Assembly (NCBI GenBank): GCA_041736675.1
Contig: JBGSTD010000007.1
Span: 12,440 to 76,439, forward strand
DNA length: 64,000 nucleotides
From: Salaquimonas sp041736675
GTDB lineage: Bacteria; Pseudomonadota; Alphaproteobacteria; Rhizobiales; Rhizobiaceae
Reading direction: 5' to 3'
Positions within the stretch are counted from its first letter, which is position 1; each line of letters starts with the position of its first letter. This document shows, one piece after another, positions 43,259 to 51,599 of the stretch. The translations under genes and the position numbers were made by a program. The notes beneath the pieces were generated by a model. That model was given only the letters and a program-made list of their open reading frames with translations. It was not told the origin of the DNA and did no database searches.

Positions 43259-44110
43259 ATGCCCAAACAGCTTTTTGCATCAACCTTGAAGATCGTACTG
43301 ACCGGAATTCTGGTCGCACTTGGTGCCCTCCAATCGGCATTTGCGGAAGCTCGCTCGGAAAACATTCCGTTTGGCGATAAAACTTTGGTTCTCACTGATA
43401 CTGGTGAGGGCGAGCAATTCATCACGGTAGATGGCGTGGAGTTGGTTCGAAACTTTTACGTCGGCGTGGAAACGACAGCAACTATTTATGAAACACATGT
43501 CATGGTTCTGGCATCCGGTGGCGGCGGCAATGCCTGTGGGCCTGACCTTCTGATCCTGTGGATTGATGCAGACAGCAAAATCAGCAAATTGCCATATGAC
43601 GCCAATTGCCAAACGCCGGTCGTGGCAGTCGCAAACGACAGCCTGATCTTTGTACCCTATGTCGGCCCTGGTGACAGTGAGCTATTGAAAAACTGGTCGC
43701 CCGAAATGGGACTTGTAACCAGTGGAAGAGTGGACTTTGCACCCGAGCCAGGAACCGATTGGGCGACCCTGGCTGAATCGCCCGCCATGCATCCCTTGGA
43801 CTTCTTTGCCAATGAAGCGCTTTACACCGAAGCGAAAAAACTTTTGGGCAACAATTTGGCCCTTTTCGCCCTCGGCCTTGGAACCGCTTCCGAACCCCGG
43901 CTTGAGGATAACAACTACATATCCAACGGATGCGTTCCCCATAATTGTGGAGGACAGGATTCGCTGATCATCGTCGACCCTGCGAAAAAGACGTTGTTCA
44001 TGGCGCAACAGGCCAGTCCGGGTTTCAAATACTGGCCGGAAAAATCTGCCTGGAGTGAGACAGCGTCAAAAGTCTTGTCTGATTTTGAAAAGAATCGCGG
44101 CGCAAAATAA
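43259..44110 (+). CDS. Secreted protein with Ivy-like CxPHxC motif
   Basis: The 283-residue protein has a Sec signal peptide (about 1-29, AFA|EA). The middle (about 35-170) carries GGGGNACGPDLLILWIDAD and two further cysteines. The C-terminal part contains NGCVPHNCGGQDSLIIVD, which matches the CKPHDC loop and following strand of Ivy, the periplasmic inhibitor of vertebrate C-type lysozyme (E. coli: CKPHDCGSQ). The similarity is short but positioned as in Ivy, after a helix and before beta strands. Lysozyme inhibition is therefore a hypothesis. It follows the DUF457-like gene by 70 bases in the same direction. Confidence 0.6.
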   Translation: MPKQLFASTLKIVLTGILVALGALQSAFAEARSENIPFGDKTLVLTDTGEGEQFITVDGVELVRNFYVGVETTATIYETHVMVLASGGGGNACGPDLLILWIDADSKISKLPYDANCQTPVVAVANDSLIFVPYVGPGDSELLKNWSPEMGLVTSGRVDFAPEPGTDWATLAESPAMHPLDFFANEALYTEAKKLLGNNLALFALGLGTASEPRLEDNNYISNGCVPHNCGGQDSLIIVDPAKKTLFMAQQASPGFKYWPEKSAWSETASKVLSDFEKNRGAK

Positions 44111-44136
44111 CCGGCAACACAGTATCGTTGCCGGTT
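44109..44136. terminator. Bidirectional terminator
   Basis: AACCGGCAAC (44109-44118) pairs perfectly over ten bases with GTTGCCGGTT (44127-44136), loop ACAGTATC. It starts inside the stop codon of the Ivy-like gene and precedes the convergent DUF2892 gene, so it may serve both. Confidence 0.7.
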
Positions 44137-44158
44137 ATGCAATATGGAACAGGTTGGC

Positions 44159-44365
44159 TTAGACGCGCTTTGCCGGACAGGTGGAAACACCAAGAATTGA
44201 GTAAAGCGGGCAAGTTCCGAAAAGTGCGGTGAAAATCGGCACAATACCGATCAGCGTCCAGTAGCGCCAGCTTGCATCGGGATACATGAAGAATGCACCC
44301 AGCAAAGCGATGCCGAGAATGATCCTCGCTGCACGGTCAATCGTACCAACATTTTTAGCTAACAT
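44159..44365 (-). CDS. DUF2892 family small membrane protein
   Basis: The 68-residue protein is a typical DUF2892 member: N-terminal MLAKNVGTIDRAARIILGIALLG, two membrane helices, and a C-terminal FGTCPLYSILGVSTCP with two conserved cysteines. Such domains occur alone or fused to rhodanese (YgaP) and are linked to sulfur metabolism. AAGGAGAAG lies upstream of ATG 44365. It is separated from the Crp/Fnr gene by 86 bases in the same direction, a pairing seen in related genomes, so the regulator may control it. Confidence 0.9.
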   Translation of the reverse strand: MLAKNVGTIDRAARIILGIALLGAFFMYPDASWRYWTLIGIVPIFTALFGTCPLYSILGVSTCPAKRV

Positions 44366-44451
44366 GTGACTTCTCCTTTTTCATGCTGATTGCATGATCA
44401 ATGTTAGATCACATCAAGCCGGAACGTTCAGTGACTCTGTCACCAAGTTCG

Positions 44452-45114
44452 CTAGATAGACAAGAGTCTGGCAAGTCCGGCACGGTTGATGATGGTAATC
44501 TTGCCGCGGTCCAGTTCAACAAGGCCCTGCTCCCGTAATATTTCCAGCCGCCTGGAGATCACCTCGCGCGCAGAACCTATGATCGCCGAAAGTTCCTGAT
44601 GGGTCAGCGGCACAACACCGTCGGATTGGGCACGCTGTATCAGTGTGTCGCAAAGGCGTCGCTCTATCGTCACAAAGGCAACCTGTTCCAGCAGATGAGT
44701 GATTTCACTCAATCGGTTGCCAAAGGCACGGAAAACAAAAAACCTGAATGCCGATGAATCAGCCATCAGTTGAGAAAACATCGGGAGCGGAACGATTACA
44801 CCTACAACATCGGTTTCAGCGATTGCCTCACCCGAATAATACTGCCCACCCAGTATGCCGATCGTTGTCTGGACACAGGTTTCTCCTGAATTGACTTCAT
44901 AAAGCATGATTTCCCTGCCGGATTTTCCTGTCAGGTAAACGCCAATTCTCCCCGAAAGGACCATCACAAATCCCTTGGGTGCCTCGCCAGGCCTGAAAAG
45001 AACACTACCCTTTTCAAACAGCCCGGGTTTGAGGGTCGACAGCATTTCAATGCTCTCAGCCTCGAGGTTTTCAAGAAATGCCGCCTGACTTATCCAGTTT
45101 GACGTGCTGCTCAT
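44452..45114 (-). CDS. Crp/Fnr-family transcriptional regulator
   Basis: The 220-residue protein has an N-terminal cyclic-nucleotide-binding-type beta roll (about 15-130; FEKGSVLFRPGEAPKGFVMVLSGRIGVYL), a long dimerisation helix and a C-terminal HTH (THQELSAIIGSAREVISRRLEILREQGLV) with the Glu-x-x-Ser-Arg contact residues of Fnr-type proteins. It lacks the N-terminal cysteine cluster needed for an Fnr iron-sulfur centre, so it is not a direct oxygen sensor of that type. ATG 45114 gives the family N terminus; the frame runs 51 codons further into apt. It follows apt by 67 bases. Confidence 0.9.
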   Translation of the reverse strand: MSSTSNWISQAAFLENLEAESIEMLSTLKPGLFEKGSVLFRPGEAPKGFVMVLSGRIGVYLTGKSGREIMLYEVNSGETCVQTTIGILGGQYYSGEAIAETDVVGVIVPLPMFSQLMADSSAFRFFVFRAFGNRLSEITHLLEQVAFVTIERRLCDTLIQRAQSDGVVPLTHQELSAIIGSAREVISRRLEILREQGLVELDRGKITIINRAGLARLLSI

Positions 45115-45181
45115 TGAATCAACTTTCTCCACTGGTTCCAAAAGAAGGTTTGTGCAAGATTGCTTTGGGCTATCCAGACTT

Positions 45182-45727
45182 TCAATGCCCGCCATATTCG
45201 ATAAGGGTGCGAACTGGTACGCCAAGCGCCTCGATCTTCTGGCGTCCGCCAAGATCCGGCAGATCAATCACAAAACAGGCTGCAACGACATCGGCACCCA
45301 TTTGCTGAAGCAGCTTAACAGCCCCTTCTGCCGTACCGCCGGTCGCAATCAAATCATCAACAAGAATGACCTTCTCTCCCGGGAGAACTGCATCCTTGTG
45401 CATTTCCATTTCGTCCACGCCATATTCAAGCGAATAGGCAATGCGAACGGTTTCGTGTGGTAACTTGCCTTTTTTGCGAATTGGCACAAACCCGCAGGAA
45501 AGCTGGTGCGCCATCGCGCCTCCAAGAATGAAACCGCGCGCTTCCACTCCCGCCACTTTGCGCACACCTGATCCACTATATGGGTGGACCAGTTCGTCGA
45601 TTGCACGGCGAAAAGCCCGCGCATCGCCTAGCAAAGTGGTGATGTCACGAAACATGATCCCTTTTTTGGGATAATCAGCAATGGTTCGGATGGAAGACTC
45701 CAGAGTTTGTTGAAGCGTCTTGTCCAT
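45182..45727 (-). CDS. apt: Adenine phosphoribosyltransferase
   Basis: Apt salvages adenine to AMP with PRPP. The 181-residue protein has IRTIADYPKKGIMFRDITTLL at the N terminus, VEARGFILGGAMAHQL, KKGKLPHETVRIAYSLEYG and the PRPP-binding ILVDDLIATGGTAEGAVKLL. Length is normal. It lies between petC and the Crp/Fnr gene, all on the minus strand, with a terminator between it and petC. Confidence 0.96.
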   Translation of the reverse strand: MDKTLQQTLESSIRTIADYPKKGIMFRDITTLLGDARAFRRAIDELVHPYSGSGVRKVAGVEARGFILGGAMAHQLSCGFVPIRKKGKLPHETVRIAYSLEYGVDEMEMHKDAVLPGEKVILVDDLIATGGTAEGAVKLLQQMGADVVAACFVIDLPDLGGRQKIEALGVPVRTLIEYGGH

Positions 45728-45776
45728 TTTGTTTCCCCGTTTAAGTCGCTACCTGCATGAAACCGTCATCACAAAC

Positions 45777-45808
45777 AAAAAGGGCCCTGCATAGCAAGGC
45801 CCTTTGTT
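45777..45808 (-). terminator. Terminator of the petABC operon
   Basis: AAAGGGCC and GGCCCTTT form an eight-pair stem with a nine- to twelve-base loop. On the minus strand it is followed by TTTTGTTTG. It begins about 20 bases after the petC stop. Confidence 0.8.
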
Positions 45809-45828
45809 ATGTCAGGTTACAATCAGCT

Positions 45829-46683
45829 TCAGTCTTTCAGCGCCGCCCATACCTTTTTCTTGGTCAGGTACAACAATCCGGCAAAGATCAAAAGAAAGAT
45901 CATGACCTTGAAGCCAAGTTCCTTGCGCTCAACCAAATGCGGCTCGGCTGCCCACATCAGGAAGGCTGAAACGTCTTTGGCATATTGGTCAACAGTACCC
46001 GGAGTACCATCATCATACGTCACAACATCGTCAGACAGCGGGTTGGCCATTGCCAATGCATTGCCAGCGATGAAATACGGATTGTAGTGAGAGCCTTCGG
46101 CAACTTCAACGCCGGCTGGCGCATCCTGATATCCTGTCAACAAGGAATAAATATAGTCGGGGCCGTTTTCCGCATAGAGCGTGAAAATGTCGAAAATAAA
46201 GGTCGGGAAACCACGCTCCGGAGCGCGTGCTTTTGCCAGAAGCGAGAAGTCCGGCGGAGCAGCGCCATTGTTGGCGGCGGCGGCGGCCTCAACGTTCGGG
46301 AATGGTGAAGGGAAGCGATCGGCTGCAACTGCAGGACGCTCATACATTTCGCCTTCAGAGTTCGGTCCGTCAGTGACTGTATATTCTGCAGCAAAGGCTT
46401 TGACCTGTTCGGGAGAATAGCCAAGAGCCTCCAGATTCCTGAAAGAGACCAGTTCCATAGAATGGCACGCGGAACATACTTCCTTGTAGACTTTCAGCCC
46501 CCGCTGCAACTGTCCGACATCCCAATGACCAAAAGAACCGGCAAAGCTCCAATGGGCATGCTTCGGGTGGTTAATCGGAAAATGCGGCGTTCCCCCCTCT
46601 TCAGCAGCTGATGCAATGCCGGTAGCAAGCATCATTCCAAAGGAAAGACCGGCAACACCGGAAAGTATCTTTTTAAAGTTCAT
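45829..46683 (-). CDS. petC: Cytochrome c1 of the bc1 complex
   Basis: Cytochrome c1 passes electrons from the Rieske protein to soluble cytochrome c. The 284-residue protein has a signal peptide (cleavage near ASA|AE, about 26), the haem motif Cys70-Ser-Ala-Cys73-His74, the axial methionine in FIAGNALAMANPL, and a C-terminal anchor (FKVMIFLLIFAGLLYL). GGGG nine bases before ATG 46683 supports this start; ATG 46692 is an alternative. It is the last gene of petABC. Cytochrome b and c1 are separate genes here, unlike the fused fbcH precursor of Bradyrhizobium. Confidence 0.95.
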   Translation of the reverse strand: MNFKKILSGVAGLSFGMMLATGIASAAEEGGTPHFPINHPKHAHWSFAGSFGHWDVGQLQRGLKVYKEVCSACHSMELVSFRNLEALGYSPEQVKAFAAEYTVTDGPNSEGEMYERPAVAADRFPSPFPNVEAAAAANNGAAPPDFSLLAKARAPERGFPTFIFDIFTLYAENGPDYIYSLLTGYQDAPAGVEVAEGSHYNPYFIAGNALAMANPLSDDVVTYDDGTPGTVDQYAKDVSAFLMWAAEPHLVERKELGFKVMIFLLIFAGLLYLTKKKVWAALKD

Positions 46684-46742
46684 CTTATCCATCCCCAATC
46701 GGGCCCATTATCGGGTAAAATTCTGTCGGTCAGCCTCAAGGA

Positions 46743-48041
46743 CTATTCCGCCGGTTGCATGGTTGTTTTGCCTTTTCCGGCCAGCACAGCATCAGCGATG
46801 CTTGCAGGAAGAGCCTTGGGTTTTTCAAATTTTGAAAGCCACGGCAGGATCACCAGGAAATGGGCGAAATAGTAGAGTGTGAATACCTGCGACAATGTCG
46901 TGTAGATACCTTCGGCAGGACGCGATCCAAGATATCCGAGGATGACGCAAACCACGACGAATATCCAGAAGAACTGGCGATACAGCGGCCTGTAGTTTGC
47001 TGAACGCACTGGTGACGAATCCAGCCAAGGCAACACGAACAGGATCGCGATCGAACCGAACATCGCCAAAACGCCGCCAAGCTTGGAGTCGATCAGAACG
47101 ATATCGGTGAAAGGAATGCCGATATTGAAAGTGATCGCCCGCAGGATCGCATAAAATGGCAGGAAGTACCATTCAGGCACGATGTGTGCAGGGGTTTTCA
47201 GAGGATTGGCGGGAACATAGTTGTCAGGGTGACCCATGTAATCAGGCAGGTAGAAGACAAACCAGCAGAAAACGATCAGGAAGATCACCATCGCAAAGCC
47301 ATCCTTGATGGTCGCGTAAGGCGTGAATGGAACGGTTTCCTTGCGCATGTTCTTGACTTCAACGCCAGTAGGATTGGACTGTCCGGTTACATGCAGCGCC
47401 CAGACGTGAAGGATAACCACACCTGCAATCATGAACGGCAGCAGATAGTGCAGCGAGAAGAAGCGGTTGAGAGTAGGATTATCAACCGCAAAGCCGCCCA
47501 GCAGCAGTTCCTGAATGGAAGTGCCCACCAGTGGAATGGCCGAGAAGAAGCCGGTGATAACCGTTGCACCCCAGAAGCTCATCTGTCCCCATGGAAGCAC
47601 GTAGCCCATAAAGGCTGTTGCCATCATCAAAAGGAAGATCACAACGCCGAGAATCCACAAAACCTCGCGCGGCTGCTTGTAGGAGCCGTAATACATGCCA
47701 CGGAAAATATGGATGTAAACTGCGATGAAGAACATGGAAGCGCCATTGGCGTGCAGGCGGCGCATCAGCCAGCCGTAATTCACATCGCGCATGATTGATT
47801 CGACCGAATTGAAAGCCAACCCTGTTGAAGCAGCATAATGCATCGCCAAAACGATACCGGTAATGATCTGGACAACAAGCATCAGCGAAAGAATGCCGCC
47901 AAATGTGTACCAGTTGTTCAAATTGCGGGGCACCGGATAGGCGACAAAGCTGTCATAGACCAGGCGCGGCAACGGCAATCTTGCATCAAGCCATTTTGCA
48001 AAGCCTGATTTGGGTTCGTAGGTGGAATGACCTGCACTCAT
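46743..48041 (-). CDS. petB: Cytochrome b of the bc1 complex
   Basis: Cytochrome b holds haems bL and bH and both quinone sites. The 432-residue integral membrane protein has eight helices. Haem-ligand histidines lie in MHYAASTG, LHANGASMFFIAVYIHIFRGMYYGS and LLPFMIAGVVILHVWALHVTG; the Qo-site PEWYF motif appears as VPEWYFLPFYAILRA. Length is typical for alphaproteobacteria. It lies 59 bases downstream of petA's end and before petC in one operon. Confidence 0.97.
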   Translation of the reverse strand: MSAGHSTYEPKSGFAKWLDARLPLPRLVYDSFVAYPVPRNLNNWYTFGGILSLMLVVQIITGIVLAMHYAASTGLAFNSVESIMRDVNYGWLMRRLHANGASMFFIAVYIHIFRGMYYGSYKQPREVLWILGVVIFLLMMATAFMGYVLPWGQMSFWGATVITGFFSAIPLVGTSIQELLLGGFAVDNPTLNRFFSLHYLLPFMIAGVVILHVWALHVTGQSNPTGVEVKNMRKETVPFTPYATIKDGFAMVIFLIVFCWFVFYLPDYMGHPDNYVPANPLKTPAHIVPEWYFLPFYAILRAITFNIGIPFTDIVLIDSKLGGVLAMFGSIAILFVLPWLDSSPVRSANYRPLYRQFFWIFVVVCVILGYLGSRPAEGIYTTLSQVFTLYYFAHFLVILPWLSKFEKPKALPASIADAVLAGKGKTTMQPAE

Positions 48042-48068
48042 GATGTTTCTCCGTATCCCTTTTATCCG

Positions 48069-48635
48069 TTAGCCGATTTTCACTGTAGTGTCGGAGACAA
48101 ATTCAAATTTTGGAATATCAAGGTTTCTTGGAGCCGGTCCCTTGCGGATACGGCCAGCGGTATCATAGTGCGAACCATGGCAAGGGCAGAACCATCCGCC
48201 AAAATCACCGGCAAGCCCAACAGGAACACAACCAAGGTGAGTGCATGAGCCAATCATCACGATCCAGTTCTCGCGGCCTTCGCCAGCCGATCGGTTTTCA
48301 TTGGTGGCAGGCAAACCGGCTTCGAGGTTTTCGTTTTCGGCGATCGGATCTTTCAAATCTGAAAGTTCAACAGCTTTGGCCTCTTCAACTTCCTTGTCCG
48401 TACGGTTGCGGATAAAGACGGGTTTTCCGCGCCATTTGACTGTAATGGCCTGACCAGGTTCGATACTGGACACATCAACCTCGATTGATGCCAGGGCGCG
48501 GGTTGCCGCACTTGGGTTCATCTGAGAAATAAACGGCCAGGCAACTGCTGCCGCCCCTACCGCGCCAACGGTACCAGTAGCCAGATAAAGGAAATCCCGA
48601 CGATTGGGATCATGGTCTTTCACGGTTGCGCTCAC
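48069..48635 (-). CDS. petA: Ubiquinol-cytochrome c reductase Rieske iron-sulfur subunit
   Basis: This subunit accepts electrons from ubiquinol through a 2Fe-2S cluster. The 188-residue protein starts with a twin-arginine signal anchor (NRRDFLYLATGTVGAVGAAA). Cluster ligands are Cys131 and His133 (with disulfide Cys136) in SCTHLGC and Cys150, His153 (disulfide Cys152) in CPCHGSHYD. It heads petABC. Export through Tat with the anchor retained is the usual route for the family. Confidence 0.97.
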   Translation of the reverse strand: MSATVKDHDPNRRDFLYLATGTVGAVGAAAVAWPFISQMNPSAATRALASIEVDVSSIEPGQAITVKWRGKPVFIRNRTDKEVEEAKAVELSDLKDPIAENENLEAGLPATNENRSAGEGRENWIVMIGSCTHLGCVPVGLAGDFGGWFCPCHGSHYDTAGRIRKGPAPRNLDIPKFEFVSDTTVKIG

Positions 48636-48958
48636 GGTATCCCGTCCTTTCGCAATTCAGGCTTTCAGCTTCAATAAGCCAAGCCGACATGGATCAAATA
48701 CGCGGCAGGATTCAAATCCAATTTTCTCCATTGGACAGATTCCCGCTCTTGAGGCCTGTTTATGCTTCCAAAGGGGCATTTGTCCAGTCATTAGAATGCC
48801 CCAATGGCAGTTTGTCGCGGCATTCCCACAGCCTAATGGGACTAAACTCGGCAATCAGCACTTCCCAACGGCAATTCAATCGCCTAACAGCCATTGCACA
48901 GCGCTTCGCCATAAGGCATTGAACACCCGATCCAGATCAAACAGCCAACGGAAATACC
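48636..48958. other. Divergent promoter region petABC/ABC-F with leader hairpin
   Basis: No gene is supported here. The region must hold the petA promoter (minus) and that of the ABC-F gene (plus). GGGGCATT (48773-48780) pairs with AATGCCCC (48795-48802). TGGACA (48732-48737) can alternatively pair with TGTCCA (48781-48786), in the loop of the first hairpin, so two competing folds exist in what would be the petA leader. Confidence 0.4.
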
Positions 48959-50791
48959 TTGGAACCCCCTATCCTTTTTTTGTCAGATATCCATCTCACC
49001 TTTGGCGGCACCCCGCTGCTCGAGGGTGCTGATCTGCAGATTTCGCCTCGAGACCGCATTTCCCTTGTCGGCAGAAACGGTTCAGGTAAATCCACCTTGC
49101 TCAAAATCGCGGCGGGATTGCTCGAACCTGACAAGGGAGATCGCTTTGTTCAACCCGGGGTAACGGTCCGCTATCTGCCGCAGGAGCCTGACCTCGGCGC
49201 ATACAAGACCGTGCTCGACTATGTCGAGGCGGGACTGGCCCCCGGCGATGACCCATATCGCGCGGTTTATCTGCTCAATGAACTGGGTCTCAGTGGCGAT
49301 GAAAGCCCAAAAAGCATTTCCGGCGGCGAGACCCGCCGGGCCGCCCTTGCGCGGACCCTTGCGCCGGAGCCGGACATTCTTCTGCTTGATGAACCGACCA
49401 ACCACCTCGACCTTCCGGCCATTGAGTGGCTTGAAGCCGAACTGAAGCAGTTGCGTTCAGCCATCGTCATGATCAGCCATGACCGCCGTTTTTTGACCAA
49501 CCTCACCCGAAAAACGACCTGGATGGACCGTGGAAAGTCACGCCATCTCGAACAGGGCTTCGATGCCTTTGAAGATTGGCGCGACAAGTTGCTGGAAGAA
49601 GAGGAAATTTCCGCCCACAAGCTTGGCCGGAAAATCGTTAGAGAAGAACACTGGATTGTTCACGGCGTCTCAGGCAGGCGCAAACGCAACATGCGCCGTG
49701 TGCGCGAACTATCCGATCTGCGCCAGGAGAAGAACAGCTTGGTGAAAGTCGCAGGCGGTGTGAAACTGACCTCGGCTGAAGCGGAAACATCAGGCAAACT
49801 TGTCGCAAAACTCGATCATGTTTCCAAAAGTTATGGTGAAAGACCAATCGTCAGGGATTTTTCGACCATCATAATGCGCGGCGATCGCGTCGGCATTGTC
49901 GGTCCCAATGGTGCCGGTAAAACGACGATGGTCAACCTCATCACCGGAAATCTTGCTGCAGATGCCGGAACAGTTCGGCTTGGCATCGGTCTGGAGCAAT
50001 TGGTGATCGACCAGAAGCGCGACATGCTGAAACCGGAATGGACCCTGAAAGACGCTCTCACGGATGGAGCCGGCGACACGATTGTCATTGGAACTGAAAC
50101 CAAGCATTTTGCGACTTACATGAAGGATTTCCTCTTCATTCCCGAACAGGCCCGAACTCCCATTCACGCCTTGTCGGGCGGCGAACGCGGCCGGTTGATG
50201 CTGGCGCGCGGATTTAGAACACCTTCAAACTTTCTCGTGCTCGACGAACCGACAAACGATCTCGATCTGGAAACCCTGGATTTACTCCAGGAGTTTTTGG
50301 CCGACTACCAAGGAACGGTGCTTCTTGTCAGCCACGACCGTGATTTTGTCGACCGCGTCTGCACAAGCGTGATAGCAACCGATGGCGATGGAATCTGGCA
50401 TCAATACGCAGGCGGCTTTTCCGACATGGTGGCGCAAAAGGGTTCGGGCGTTGTCAAACGCAAGAACTCTGAAACATCAACCGGAAAGTCCACGGCGAAA
50501 AATGCTGAAGCAGCAAATGTGCCCCAAAAACAACAGGCCATACCCGCGTCAAAAACCAAATTGAGCTTCAGGCAGGAACACTCCCTGAAGACGCTGCCTC
50601 AGGAAATTGCCAAACTCGAAAGCGAAATTGCCAAACTGAAAACGGCACTGGAAGACCCGGAGCTTTTCACCAGGGAACCCGCGAAATTTCAAAAGTTTGC
50701 GGATGCCCTTGCGGAGCGCGAAAAATCCTTGTCGGCCAAAGAGGAGGAATGGCTCGAACTCGAGATGCTCAGGAAAGAAATCGACAGCTGA
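48959..50791 (+). CDS. ABC-F family ATP-binding protein (Uup-like)
   Basis: The 610-residue soluble protein has two ABC domains and no membrane helices. Domain 1: Walker A GRNGSGKST, signature SGGETRR, Walker B LLLDEPTNHLD. Domain 2: GPNGAGKTT, LSGGERGR, LVLDEPTNDLD. A charged linker lies between them, and a C-terminal coiled coil (about 545-610; EIAKLESEIAKLKTALED) matches the DNA/ribosome-binding tail of Uup. ABC-F proteins act on ribosomes. Start TTG 48959 gives the family N terminus (ILFLSDIHLTFGG). Uup-type or another ABC-F subgroup remains open. Confidence 0.93.
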   Translation: MEPPILFLSDIHLTFGGTPLLEGADLQISPRDRISLVGRNGSGKSTLLKIAAGLLEPDKGDRFVQPGVTVRYLPQEPDLGAYKTVLDYVEAGLAPGDDPYRAVYLLNELGLSGDESPKSISGGETRRAALARTLAPEPDILLLDEPTNHLDLPAIEWLEAELKQLRSAIVMISHDRRFLTNLTRKTTWMDRGKSRHLEQGFDAFEDWRDKLLEEEEISAHKLGRKIVREEHWIVHGVSGRRKRNMRRVRELSDLRQEKNSLVKVAGGVKLTSAEAETSGKLVAKLDHVSKSYGERPIVRDFSTIIMRGDRVGIVGPNGAGKTTMVNLITGNLAADAGTVRLGIGLEQLVIDQKRDMLKPEWTLKDALTDGAGDTIVIGTETKHFATYMKDFLFIPEQARTPIHALSGGERGRLMLARGFRTPSNFLVLDEPTNDLDLETLDLLQEFLADYQGTVLLVSHDRDFVDRVCTSVIATDGDGIWHQYAGGFSDMVAQKGSGVVKRKNSETSTGKSTAKNAEAANVPQKQQAIPASKTKLSFRQEHSLKTLPQEIAKLESEIAKLKTALEDPELFTREPAKFQKFADALAEREKSLSAKEEEWLELEMLRKEIDS

Positions 50792-50862
50792 AAACTGCAG
50801 TATCGGAGCAAAGACAATGCTGCGCACCGATACCGGCTTCTGTTATTGGAAATTCGTACGGA

Positions 50863-51357
50863 TCAGCGGCGTACAGCTTTTACATTTGCAGTGCGATAAC
50901 TTGCACATTTGAAACGGTTGGAAGTATTGCCACCGCAAACTTCAACACGTCCTTTGCCGTCCCGCTTGCTGAAGATGCCGACATGATAGCCGCGCTTGAA
51001 ACGCAACACGACAATATCACCCTGGCGGGCGGAGGCCAGTGAAACACCCTTGCCGAACTTGGTCCAGCTGATTGCCTTGTTGTGTCCTGCTGGAGGGCGA
51101 CCGCCCGCTTTTTTGACCGCGTAGGCAGTGGCTGCACCGCACCAGGGCGTTGTAGCTGGATTAACCCCAACCATCGCCTGAATGGTCTTGCGGTTCTTGT
51201 TCTCATGCAGGCCAACAACCCGTTTGATGGCCGTCAGGCGTGCAGCACTGGCGTCTGCGGTGGTAGTAAAAGCAAATTGTGCGGAGATCGAAATTGCCGC
51301 AGACAAAACTATAGACAGTGCGAGCCGCACTGGCTTGATAAGCCCCAAATTTTTCAT
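50863..51357 (-). CDS. Secreted NlpC/P60-like protein (TIGR02594 type)
   Basis: The 164-residue protein has a signal peptide of about 35 residues (LALSIVLSAAISISAQFAFT). The mature part shows the small cysteine-hydrolase pattern: VGVNPATTPWCGAATAYAVKKAGG (Cys as possible nucleophile), RQGDIVVLRFKRGYHVGIFSKRDGKG (His) and CGGNTSNRFKCASY. This order fits the TIGR02594 NlpC/P60-like proteins, which probably cut peptidoglycan peptides. ATG 51357 is used; the TTG eight codons earlier is weaker. It lies between the ABC-F gene and the exporter pair with no clear link. Confidence 0.8.
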   Translation of the reverse strand: MKNLGLIKPVRLALSIVLSAAISISAQFAFTTTADASAARLTAIKRVVGLHENKNRKTIQAMVGVNPATTPWCGAATAYAVKKAGGRPPAGHNKAISWTKFGKGVSLASARQGDIVVLRFKRGYHVGIFSKRDGKGRVEVCGGNTSNRFKCASYRTANVKAVRR

Positions 51358-51599
51358 ATGTGTATCCAGAAAGAGTGGCAATGGAACGCCGCGCCGGATT
51401 TTCCGGCAAACTCGATCAATCCTATGTTGTTTCAGTTAGGGTTTCTGCCAAAGGAATTTCACCAGACAGAATACAGCAATCGCACCAAAGGGTAATAAGC
51501 TTCCCTACTCCATTGTGCTGCAATGAGGCAAAAGTGCGATTATTGCTCCAAAGGCAATTCACATTGTGTTTCCACTGAAACAAAACTGGTAAACATCGC

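Noticed and set aside
44366..44451. TTGAT...ATCA-like sequences upstream of DUF2892, as possible Fnr boxes
   Set aside because: Spacing and half-sites do not fit TTGAT-N4-ATCAA well enough.
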